Of a DNA stretch of 64,000 bases, positions 49,701-59,861 are shown in pieces (within the stretch, counting starts at the first letter, position 1; each line of letters starts with the position of its first letter). Where the stretch lies: NCBI GenBank assembly GCA_963678705.1, contig OY783203.1, forward strand, positions 1,178,001-1,242,000. Reading direction: 5' to 3'. The translations under genes were made by a program, and so were the position numbers. Source of the DNA: Panorpa germanica (taxonomy: Eukaryota > Arthropoda > Insecta > Mecoptera > Panorpidae). The notes under the pieces were generated by a model. That model ran no database searches. It was not told the origin of the DNA and saw only the letters and a program-made list of their open reading frames with translations.

Positions 49701-52700
49701 TTTATAAGAATGTGAAAAAATAATTTTGTATTAGAATTTTAATCGTAAACGATATTGTTAATTAATCAAGTAATCCCATGAATTGTTACTTTTAGTAAAA
49801 ATATTGAGTACATCATATTAAGATAATTACTAACAAACTGGTATAAAGAAAAATGTAAATAAAATTATTTTTTAATAATTATAGTGCCTTAGTGTTAGAA
49901 TACATAGAATTAAGTATATTGATGTTTTTTGTATTCTGGTCTAGGCTTGACTTTTTTTCAATTTTTAATTTATTTATTTATTTCGTTTCATACTTATGCA
50001 TAGACTGAATTTGTATTTATAATTAGCTTTTTTACTTATAGTTTCTTATTAACTAAATAACAAACATATATATAAAATTTATAAATTATTTGAAAATTGA
50101 AAGTTTTGGAAATTACCTTTTAAAATTATTTTATTTTGTACATACGAGATGTTATCACGAAATCTCGAGGTGCTAAGAAAGTTTTGATTACTCTGGATGC
50201 CAAGAAGTTTATCGCAATGCAATGCGAACTCCCATCATTTACTTCCGAACTACTTTACGATGAATAGCTTCTCAATTATTTGTATTGCGATTCAAATTGC
50301 TAACCGTGACGATTGTATAATGAAAAGTGGAGGGGCAGTTTTTTTAATTCAACTAATTTCATATTTCACTTTCAATTCATTTTGCTTGTGCGGTGTACTT
50401 TTATTTTCATATCAATAAATCGCTCACTCCCAGTGCAGCCCATTGCTCGCTGATCATTTGCATTTGCAACAATATCATTTATTTACCAAATATTTAAGTT
50501 GTTTAAACATTGTTTGTAAACGTATATTAAATACGTACAATCTATAACAATAATATTATATTTAGAACACAAACCATGGATGTTTGTTACCTTACATTCA
50601 TGTAATATTTTACAAATTTTATAAACAAAACCTAGTGATGTTTAATATAAAAGGGTTATTTTATAGCTTTTCTAAAAGCCTTTAATCGTTAAAGAGGAAT
50701 TTATTGTTTCACAATATGCCACTGCATAGAAGAAGTTTGTATTTGGTATCTACGTATTTATAATATGATTCATATCCTTCGTTCTACGACAGTGTTATAT
50801 TACCGAACTTCCTAGCATCAATTCGTTCTTACAGAAGACTGCACAGCGGATCCTTGAGAGGAAAAAATAAACACTTTCACTCATATATACAAAGAAATGT
50901 ATAATTTGTCAGCGTCGCAAGGAGTCGATTCTTAATGGTTAAAAACTAAATTTCTAAAACAGCATTTGAATTTGTTGTTGTTCTTCAATATGATTAAAAT
51001 CAAGTCAACATCAACTCCAATTGATTGAGCAATTTGTCAGTGCTTAGTACTTATGTTTCTAAAATATATCATTAATTTTATCTTTATCAAAATATCTATT
51101 ATTTTTTATATATACACAACAGTGTTTGTTAACCAGTTACTTTTATTTATATGAAAATGTACTACTAAATAATATTATCTCGCTTAATTTGTATATTAAA
51201 ATTATGACGATTAAAAAGAAAGACGTATTAATTGACAATCAATAATTCACTATATTAAGAGGAAAGTTTCGATATGATCAAATGCATTATAGAACACTTA
51301 GCAATAAATAACGTTTGTATTCTTAATTCGGTGTCAGATTGGTGACTTAGCAATAATGAAATATGTCTTATGAAGTCGTTCAAATTTAAATTTAAAAAAA
51401 AGTAGGAAAATGATTTAATTCATTAAAAAACTAGTCGTTTAATTTAATAATTAATGACTATCAAATGGAATTGCAGAATTATGTCTTTGTAATATGTATT
51501 TCTATAAGAATTAGGTATAAATATATTTAAATATATGTTTTATATTAATGTCAGATAGTGTGTATTTCATAAGAAGTTTTGTTAAATGTACATAACACGA
51601 AATAACAACGGTTTAAGTTATTATTTTGTATTTCAACGCTTTAAAGTCTTAAAGAGAGCGCAATTGATCTATATACTCGTACTTCGTAGGTTTACTTCTG
51701 TCATTCGGAAGTTTGATCTTTTGTCTTACGAAGAGATCAAATAACACCGATACCCAATATGTAGTACGCTCAGGGTGTAGATACACATGATCTGGTAGAG
51801 GTCAGTGTGTAATAGATTTTCCACTCATATTTGTAAATTCAAAATCCAAAGCCGCATTTCTTTGTCAAGCTAAATTAATTTATGATTATTATATCTAACA
51901 GTTCAAACACTAATTTGATAATATTTTATTTATTCTTAATCTTATTTGTTGTACAATATTATTAATATATAATATTTATTACCAGTGCTGTAACATTTAT
52001 TATCTATATATAGGTGTAGTTGAAAATATAAATAGGTTTCTTTTACCAGTAATAATAGTCACAGTTAGTATCATTACTTTACCTGTAACGTTACAATAGT
52101 AATTTTAAGGGCCTGTACACAGATCTGACAGGTGATTTCTAATCTAGATTTTTATAAAAGTGTTCTTACTATTGAAATGGCAAAGTTTTTAACACTTTAA
52201 TTGATACAACAATATTAAAAATGACAGGAACTTTCTTTTATTTAAACTTCGTTTTCTGTGTGCACTTTTCTGTGTTTCTGTCATTTTTGGCAGATGGTTT
52301 TAGAACTTACAGCGCCGTAAGCGGCTTGTGTTATTAAGGACATCACTTGTTTCATTAAGATCGTTCCGTCGTATAGGATCATGCGTAATATGTATATAAG
52401 CATCTTATAATTTAATTGCTTTTGCAAGAAACTTAATGTAAACTAATTGTACCATTCTTTATTTTAATATAAAATATTATTTACTATAGGATGAATTATC
52501 TTCTATTTTGTCTCAGTCGTTGAAAATTGAAAAATATGAAGTAGAAATAAATATTTAAGTTCAACTTTAGAGATATACTTAGGCCATCAAATAAATAATA
52601 ATTTCATTATATTCTTCTACAGACTCTTTGATTGTTTGATATTTTCATAAGATAATTCATTTTTCTTTTTGAGTTACCATTTTTCACTTAAGAAGCTAAT

Positions 52701-53665
52701 AGATCAACTTTATTGTCAAGTTTGTTGGCCTTATTGTCAAGTCTTAATACGTTCAATATTCTCTTCAACACGACAAATGTAGAGTTGACCGTCTATTTGC
52801 CCAATAATATAAAAACAAAATCTAAAATGTATGCTATAAGGAAATTTGGTCGAAAAATGCATTAGACCCCTTTTCTTTAGGCTAAAGCTGCACTATGAAA
52901 AATAATATCGCGGAAATAAATTCAGTAATACATTAATTTTATATGCTGTCCTGATTTAAAAGTCACACGATAATTATTATTCTTTTTCGCATTTTTTCGG
53001 CCTATTTTTCAAGTCATGCATACTGTGACAATCAAAATTTTGCAATTTCAATTGATTAAATATAAATTATTTTTAGTATAAAATTGTATTTTAATATGCG
53101 TATTTGTTTATTGTAAATAATAGCTTATAGTTTATATAAATATATTTCAATTTCAATTGTTTATTTTTCTTCTTTTTGTTAAATATTTATATTTGTAAGT
53201 GTCAATTTTAACAAAAATAAATAAATTTTAATAAAAATTATCTATTTGTGTATCTATTAAATGTACTACTAGAATGGTAAGTAAAAGTCCTTTATTTTCA
53301 TTAATTTTCCTGTTATAATTTTATTATTTTTCTTGAAGAGTATAAAAATTTCATGGTGTAGCCTCTGCTTAAAATTGATGAGCGTATTTATGACCTTTAA
53401 GGCAAAGGTTAATTATTATTTATATTTTATATAATATATTATAATTTTGACAAGGTATAATTGATTTCTTTGTCGATTATGCCGGGCCTGCAAATAGGTT
53501 AATCCGGCTCTGTATCGTTTAATTATAAAAAAAAAATTTGTCAATTCTTGCAATAATTGTCATATTACAGAGTTTAGTTTGCAAAATTAAAGTTAGTTTC
53601 GCAATAAATTAGATCAACCTGTCTACGGAGAGTGATAAATAATTTTAGGACTTAATTGAATTTAG
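46761..53665. other. AT-rich non-coding stretch between two genes
   Basis: No gene is seen. Two phrases about 300 bp apart (47645-47690 and 47970-48010, GGCCTTAT..ATATTTCATT..AAAGCCTT) are diverged copies of each other. A small inverted-repeat element lies at 48384-48478 and an imperfect hairpin at 48168-48228. A CAAATGCT/AGCATTTG hairpin lies at about 49469-49490. A patch at 50815-50870 with an acceptor-like TTCTTACAG leads into only a few open codons. Confidence 0.5.
48384..48478. repeat. Very small inverted-repeat element
   Basis: The left end AATAAACACACTTATG pairs, with a few mismatches, to the right end GCTACGTTTGTGTGATT, and TATTTACGTA pairs to TTACGTAAA inside. A 23-bp stretch of the right end (48449-48471) recurs exactly at 55132-55154 in intron 4 of the protease-homolog gene. 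Related CCCAGTAAACAC phrases occur near 14516 and 46670. This fits a short, non-coding inverted-repeat family; the borders are approximate. Confidence 0.4.
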
Positions 53666-53673
53666 TATAAAAA
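53666..53673 (+). promoter_or_regulatory. TATA box of the serine protease homolog gene
   Basis: TATAAAAA lies 46 bp before the start codon. This leaves room for a transcription start about 25-30 bp downstream (near 53697) and a very short 5' leader, as is common for abundantly expressed secreted insect proteins. Confidence 0.7.
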
Positions 53674-53718
53674 CTCATGCCTTTGTTTAGCTAAGTACAA
53701 TTTGATAGAAGTTCCAAA

Positions 53719-55936
53719 ATGTTTACTTACCTAATCATTTTTCTATTCGTGGGTGTTGTTTCCGCCAAAAGTAAGTATGGGTTCAACGACTGACTGGCGG
53801 GCCACCCAAAATTATAATTTATATTTAAATAATTTCATCGTTTAAATGGTTATATTTTCAATATTTCTAAATATAAAAACAATGTACATTACTTTCACTA
53901 CAAATATGAATATTTGTTATACATTTAGATGGAAAAAGACATCCAATGCTGCATGATGCTGCTCATCGTATAGTAGGCGGAGAAAACGCAAAAATTAGAG
54001 ATTTTCCTTGGCAGGTATTGTGCGTCAAGATTACATAGATGATTTATAGATTTTCTCAGACCTAGTGATGCATCATTATATAAATATTTTTAAGGTTTCT
54101 TTACAACTTGATGGCCAACATTATTGTGGAGGAAGCATTATTTCTAAGGACTGGGTTTTAACAATAGCTTCATGTTTAAGATCGAAAAAGTGAGTCTCAA
54201 ATCCTACTCAATACCTAAGTAATATAAGAACGTATAAATAATTCAATTTTTGACATGAAGATTCTTTAAATTTGGCTCAATATGTTTACAATGACACATG
54301 ATTTCACAATTTCGAAATTGCGTTTAAATTAATACTAAAAACTATAGAGATATAAGAATAGAGTGATAAAGGCAAAGAGAGAGATAGCCGCGAAATTCCT
54401 CTGCCGAATACTATGATTGATACTAGAGTCGTTGATACGTTGCGTCAGAGTGGGAGGCTGTCGGTGTTTTTAGTCATTTTAAAATTTACTGTATGCTACA
54501 CTCACTATTACAAATATTTTAATTTTTATTTTAACTATAACGTCTGCTTGCTTGTTTACCCCCTACCGTACCGCCAATCAACCAAGCTAAGCAGCGGTTC
54601 GGCTAGGAAGAAACAGATAGATAGGACTCTCGGTGGGCTATCTCTCTCTTTGCCTTTATCTCTTCCTATACCAACCAACAATAAATATCATAAATTTCAG
54701 TGTACAAATTCGCTCCGGAAGTACGTACTGGTTTAAAGGCGGTACTCTACAAGATGCCCAGGAAGTTATAGTTCATCCCAGCTACAACACGGGCTCACCC
54801 GATAACGATGCCGCACTTATAAGAGTTGGCAAACCGTTTTCCAAGGAATCTGTCATAGAACTATACAAAGAAAACGAACACATATCGTCCGGAAGTGCTG
54901 TCAATGTAACAGGATGGGGACTTACAGAAGTACATAATCGTGAATTTTTAACCAAATTTTGACTTAAAGATTCTCGGAGATGAAATACATTTATTTCATG
55001 ACTTTTCTTGATAAAATCAAGAAATATGTAACTAACAATTCTACACAAATGCCAAATTGCAGTAATTTAATATTCAAGGGAACGATGAAAGGCGATACTT
55101 CAAAGAGAATGCATTTCTTAATTGAGATAACTTACGTAAATGCTACGTTTGTGTTAACGTACAATTCAGTTTATTCAATTATACAATTTAAAAAATTACA
55201 GGAAGAAGGCGGCCATCCTGGCGAAATACCCTGTACCCTCCAAAAGGTTGAGATTGCCATCGTTTGTAACAAAATATGCAAAGAGATCTACGGACCTACT
55301 TTCACTCCTAAGTAAGATTCTTTAAAGCAACAAAGCAAAGAGATAGTTTCACACACAGAGAAAAATATAAATTGCATATAATTCACTTCTGATAATCAGA
55401 TAATCACGGAGAGCGATGATTGCTGTAACTTTGGGTTCGATTCCCGGATCACCGTTGTATTTTCTGTATTTGGTTGTTTCGTTCAATTAATTATATGCAT
55501 TGTGTAGCTTAATTAGGAACGAACATGGTAGGAGGTAGGCGGTGATCTTCACCGAAAATAGATTGACATTAAATATAATAAACTTTGTCTAGAAACTAAG
55601 TGAAGTCTGAGTGAAGTCGATACACTGTGAATTCATATAGTTTATATCGAGTTAATCGTTCTAACTAGTGCGTTGACTTTAATTCTACTAATACACTAAT
55701 AGTTTATTCTAATTGGTATATTTATTAATTTTATAAGTATGATATGTGCTGGGACTGACGAGGGCGACCAATTTGCCAATGTTGGAGACTGTGGCGGCCC
55801 CCTTGTTCACAACAATCGCCTAGTGGGGCTAGTGGGCTTTATGCTGGTACCTGAAGAACTTAAACTTCCAAGTATCTACACCAAAGTTTCGGCCCCTTCT
55901 ATCCGAAGTTTTATTCGAAAATACACTAATCTTTGA
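53719..55936 (+). CDS. Secreted S1-family serine protease homolog, catalytic His and Ser replaced
   Basis: Six exons join in frame: 53719-53770, 53929-54014, 54095-54189, 54701-54929, 55202-55311 and 55738-55936, all with GT-AG introns, giving 256 residues. Residues 1-16 ([16 protein letters not shown]) are a signal peptide. A short propeptide ends at R31, and IVGG (32-35) is the usual activation site. The chymotrypsin fold is clear: YCGGS at 56-60, DNDAALI from 114, TGWG, MICAG at 192-196 and GDCGGP at 207-212. Of the catalytic triad only Asp114 remains: the His position is Ser72 (LTIASC) and the Ser position is Cys209. The residue at the base of the S1 pocket is Phe instead of Asp. The Cys pairs 42-58 and 168-182 (chymotrypsin numbers) are kept, while both partners of 191-220 are missing. 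Proteolysis by the normal mechanism is not expected. Family homologs act as cofactors or binding proteins in immunity, digestion or reproduction. No frame or splice defect suggests a pseudogene. Confidence 0.9.
54364..54660. mobile_element. MITE inside intron 3 of the protease homolog gene
   Basis: GATAAAGGCAAAGAGAGAGA plus TAGCC at 54364-54388 is the exact reverse complement of 54636-54660. A further imperfect inner match follows (AAATTCCTCTGCCGAA against the complement of TTCGGCTAGGAAGAAA). The element is about 300 bp, has no coding capacity and lies wholly inside the 511-bp intron, so it accounts for most of that intron's length. The outermost bases match only loosely, so I cannot name the target duplication or superfamily. 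Confidence 0.8.
55398..55585 (+). repeat. SINE copy inside intron 5 of the protease homolog gene
   Basis: A head with GGTTCGATTCCCGGATCA (box B), the body TATTTTCTGTATTTGGTTG and a tail with ATGGTAGGAGG, GGTGATCTTCACCG and AAAATAGATTGACATTAAAT follow the family order. The orientation is the same as the host gene. The canonical splice sites of the host intron are untouched. Confidence 0.75.
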
Positions 55937-55983
55937 TTCAGAACATTCTACATTCTACATGTAACTCTGTTATTAAACTTATA

Positions 55984-55993
55984 AATAAATAAA
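55984..55993 (+). terminator. Poly(A) signals of the protease homolog gene
   Basis: Overlapping AATAAA copies occur about 50 bp after the TGA stop codon, within TAAATAAATAAATT. A short 3' untranslated region matches the short 5' leader. Confidence 0.6.
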
Positions 55994-57479
55994 TTCATTT
56001 CACATACGAGTATATTAATATAGTTTTGTTTCATATTTGTTTTATTATTAATATAGTTTCGTTCATATAGAATTATTTTTTTATAATATTCTACATCTCC
56101 TATAAACAGAAATGTAGCATTGCTCAAGTTTTACATTTTTACATTTTTATTGTCCAATACGATGTAGTCTTAATACCACATAACATTATATAGTAAATAT
56201 AGAAGATTTGTCCCTGATGAACATTAAAATTTAAACATCGGATTTGAAAAGCAGGCGGAGCTTGGTCTGATTATATAGCATGGCAAGACCATACTGTCAG
56301 ATTTGATTTTGTAAAGGTAATAATTGAAAGAAATTCGAGTTTGAATCTGAACATGTAAAACGCCATTTATCATTTATCATTTATTAATAATTTGTAAACT
56401 AAAGATAGAAAATATTACAACTTAGTTTTATTTCATCTTTATTAAACCCAGTGTTACACATGAATTTACACATCCTTAACACATACTCGTAATTTCAATG
56501 TGGCGTTGTATTTTAAGAGATCGAACCAAAGCCCTGTACGAGAGTAAAATGACACATTTCTTACAGAAACGTTACGTAAAATAGAATATTCAAGAAAACT
56601 TCTGCTTTGTAATATGGTTCGTATTCTTTTCTTTGTGCGGCGAAACAGACCCCCGCTGAGCTCTACGCGCACAGAACGAATTTAGAAGTAAATGTTCAGG
56701 GGTGGTAAACATTCAGAAACTACATTTTTAACCAATCCTATAAACGAAGACGCGATAGACTAAAATTAAGTGGTTTGCTTTTACATCGAGTTCTGAAGGT
56801 CGGTGGCTATTATCTTAAACTGAGTATTATTGTTAACCTAAATTTTCTTTTGTTTTAAATAAAACATTTCGTCATTAATAAATATTATTGAAATTAGATC
56901 AAATCATTCAATTTTTATTTAATAACCTTGTCATAAATCTCCAAGATGTATCTCTCCATCAGTTTAAAGGGTTTTAACGTGTAAAAATTTTGATTGAAAT
57001 ATTTGTTTGATAATATAAATAACATTATCAAAGTCAACTGTATTTTGATTTAGCTGGCACGCCACTGCTCATCGTTACACCGTCGTTTCGGAACTGTACA
57101 GCTCTTCGAATGTTTTGTTTTTGGAAATATATACTTAGTTTTAAACAATTACGCAGCCAAAAGTCTCAGCAACAGTTTCAGTCGCACACGAGCCACCAAA
57201 ATAGAATTAACCACATGTGGTACAGTCGATGATATAAGTTGATACAATTTTAAAATATTTTTATCTACATATGGTTGGTCTACTATAAATTCTCTTATTT
57301 AATTCTTCATTGTCTATTAATAACACTAATTTGACACTAAAAGACAACCGGTATAAATTATAAAACCTACAAAACAAATGGGCTCTGGACTCATATTCAT
57401 GACACGTAAATAAAATATGCAGAAATATAAAAATAAATGCACGCAAGCGCAAAAACAAGAATGTAGATGAACCGTGCGT
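55994..57479. other. Intergenic stretch
   Basis: No gene is seen. A slightly GC-richer patch at 56500-56660 gives a minus-strand Arg-rich frame without recognisable domain or splice context. Confidence 0.45.
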
Positions 57480-57920
57480 CCATCCAACAAATTACTGTCA
57501 GTCAGTCAGGGGCGACCCGCCACCCGCCATCCAAGTTATTCTGTTTATTTATTTGCATTTAATATTCGTCATTCAATTGTCAACATAACATATACTGCCA
57601 TCATCAATTCATCAAATTAGTTAATTATAAGATATGCATAGGCATGCGCCAATTAAAAGACAATAGCGTATTATATTTATTATTGACGAAATGTTAACCA
57701 CGCCGCCATATTTGTTTAAATCGTTTATGGTAGTTCCGGTCACAAGACGCCATTTTCGGAAGATATGCGCTCATAAGCATACGACGTGCAGACCCCAGCA
57801 GACACTCCGATCATTTAAAATACCATTTTATTTTATTTTATTTATTTATTATTGTTTAAAACTTTGCATTTATTAGCTGTCAGTGCCGTTGCCGTTACCG
57901 CCGCCATTACTATTGTCTTT
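57480..57920. promoter_or_regulatory. Candidate regulatory island with four GCCAT (Pho/YY1-like) motifs
   Basis: Within about 390 bp there are CACCCGCCATCC (57521-57532), CGCCGCCATATTT (57701-57713), GACGCCATTTTC (57746-57757) and ACCGCCGCCATTAC (57897-57910), all on the plus strand. A tandem TCAGTCAGTC at about 57498, similar to the arthropod initiator, precedes them. GC-rich motifs of this density stand out in the AT-rich flank. A promoter, enhancer or Polycomb response element would fit; the function is inference. Confidence 0.3.
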
Positions 57921-59599
57921 GTATGAATTTCAATTATACAAATATACGACTAGGTCATGAATCTTTGTGTCATAACTGTAGCCTGCTTTCCAATTGAGCA
58001 GATTCCTTAGTATTCATTTTTATAAAAATGATAAACTTGTTTATTCCGTATGTCAAATTGTTTTTTAATTAGTATTAAGATAAGCGTATTCGTCATATAT
58101 GGAAAAATCCAAGAAAAGCGGATTTGTGAAAAAAAATAAAGTCAAAAGAAGTAACAGGGTAGGTTACCGTAAGAACTAAAAGAAAGTCTATTTCCCTAAA
58201 TTGAAATGTTTTTAGCAAACTAAAAGTAAACAATTTGTTTTTGTGCACACTACTTTTAAATATATGAATTTGGTTCCTCCATGATTTGCTGGCCCGGGTC
58301 AATTACCCGCGACATTTTTGGTATGGTGCAATATTTGATTTTAATGTACGAAATGTGATACCGCCATAAATTCTATGGTTTGAAGAGCAAGCCCCTCCTC
58401 TCCTTCTTCATGTTTAGCAATAGATCTGAAGCTGAATAGATCCGATGCAGTAATGTCGATCAGCAGATACTAACCATTAAGCTCACAACCAGGAATCGCC
58501 TAATTAAGATAAATAAAAACGTAAATGCTATATTCGCACAGTTCGTTTTATTGAAAGTTATAGGATTATATTTGGTTTCAGAGATTGTCATTCTTAAGAT
58601 TTTCATTTTTATCTTTTTATCCACCTGAAATAGTGGGCCCTTGGTTGACAATTTGATTTTGCTCTTTTACAATTTTTTTTCCGAAATACTAATAGTTCAA
58701 TTAAATAAGGGATCACCTGACACGCATACCACTCTCGGCTCCTAATCTCATTAACCGTTGATCATACGCAAAAATGAATAAGATCAAATTTGTAGATTAC
58801 ATGTTCTACAAGTTTTATAAAAACCTCTAGTGTCTTATGACAAAACGAGATATTTGTAAGAAAACGATTCTTGTGATCTTTGACCTAGAAGATCTTGAAT
58901 ATTTCAAATGAACTACCATTCTACAAGTTTTCCAATAATTTAAAATCTGCAAATTTTGTTTTAAATTCGCTTCTAAGATCAACATTTTTCAACGCATTTT
59001 TAAACGATGCATTTCCATGTAAACTTAATTTGTTCATTTGTTTTCCAAAGAACCAATAATGGATCAAGTAATGGCGCTTCACTAAATGCACGTTCAATAT
59101 AAGCCAATGCCACAAGCAGAAGAAGTAACCTAAAACTAGATCATAAATTAAAACAGCTACGATATACTCATACAATGACTTAAGAACAAATACAAAGCAA
59201 TGTATTAAAACAAGTACAATGAGATGTTTCTGCAATTACTATTATACATTATTTCCATGTGATGAACTATCTATACTGGCTAGATAGCTTCTGGCACATT
59301 CGAGTCACTGAACTAGATTAGAGAAGACGATGTAATATATAAAGAAATTAAAAATTGTTGTTGTTAAATATAAAATAGACATTTTGTGTGTAGTACTATA
59401 TATCTAACATAATATTATGTATGAGTATACTTTTATCTAAGCAATGCGTTTTAAATTTATATTTTTAATAGCTATTTTTTTGCCGCGTTCTAGAACAAAT
59501 AGAATAACGCACATGTTCGACGAATTTGGTCGATTTATTTTTGGATATTATAAATTTATCTATATTTAGATAATGTTTAAAACTTTAACCTCGTAGAAC

Positions 59600-59603
<4 letters not shown>
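57921..59603. other. AT-rich non-coding stretch
   Basis: No gene is seen. A minus-strand frame at 58921-59235 is hydrophobic but has no recognisable domain or flanking splice sites and is within chance length. Confidence 0.45.

Positions 59604-59684
<81 letters not shown>
59604..59684. repeat. (TA)n microsatellite
   Basis: About 80 bp of uninterrupted TA dinucleotides, ending in CTCGTA. Such tracts can extrude cruciforms and are prone to length change. It lies about 180 bp from the left end of the palindromic element. Confidence 0.95.
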
Positions 59685-59685
<1 letters not shown>

Positions 59686-59852
59686 TCGTAAATGCATATA
59701 TTTTATATATATTATTTGCTGACTGAAATAACCTGCCATCTATGCACGTCTTGCTGAACTACAAATACTCGATGTCTTACTTGGAATAACAGTACCCAGT
59801 AATCTCGCATTACTTCTGCATGAATGATTTGTTGGATGTTGTTGATATACGA

Positions 59853-59861
59853 AACGTAACG
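59853..59861. repeat. Left 9-bp target-site duplication
   Basis: AACGTAACG directly abuts the left end of the palindromic element and is repeated exactly at 61242-61250. Uninterrupted 9-bp duplications are expected for Mutator-like and some Merlin-type DNA transposons. Confidence 0.85.

Noticed and set aside
54413..54736. Plus-strand 107-codon frame considered as an alternative protease exon
   Set aside because: It lies mostly within the MITE of intron 3, and the true exon starts at 54701 in another frame with a perfect acceptor.
54980..55201. Upstream extension of exon 5 of the protease homolog
   Set aside because: The frame is open but the translation is AT-rich junk. Joining 54929 to 55202 restores the family alignment exactly.
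58921..59235. Minus-strand 104-codon hydrophobic frame, considered as a receptor exon
   Set aside because: No family signature and no splice sites. Hydrophobic peptides arise easily from T-rich DNA.
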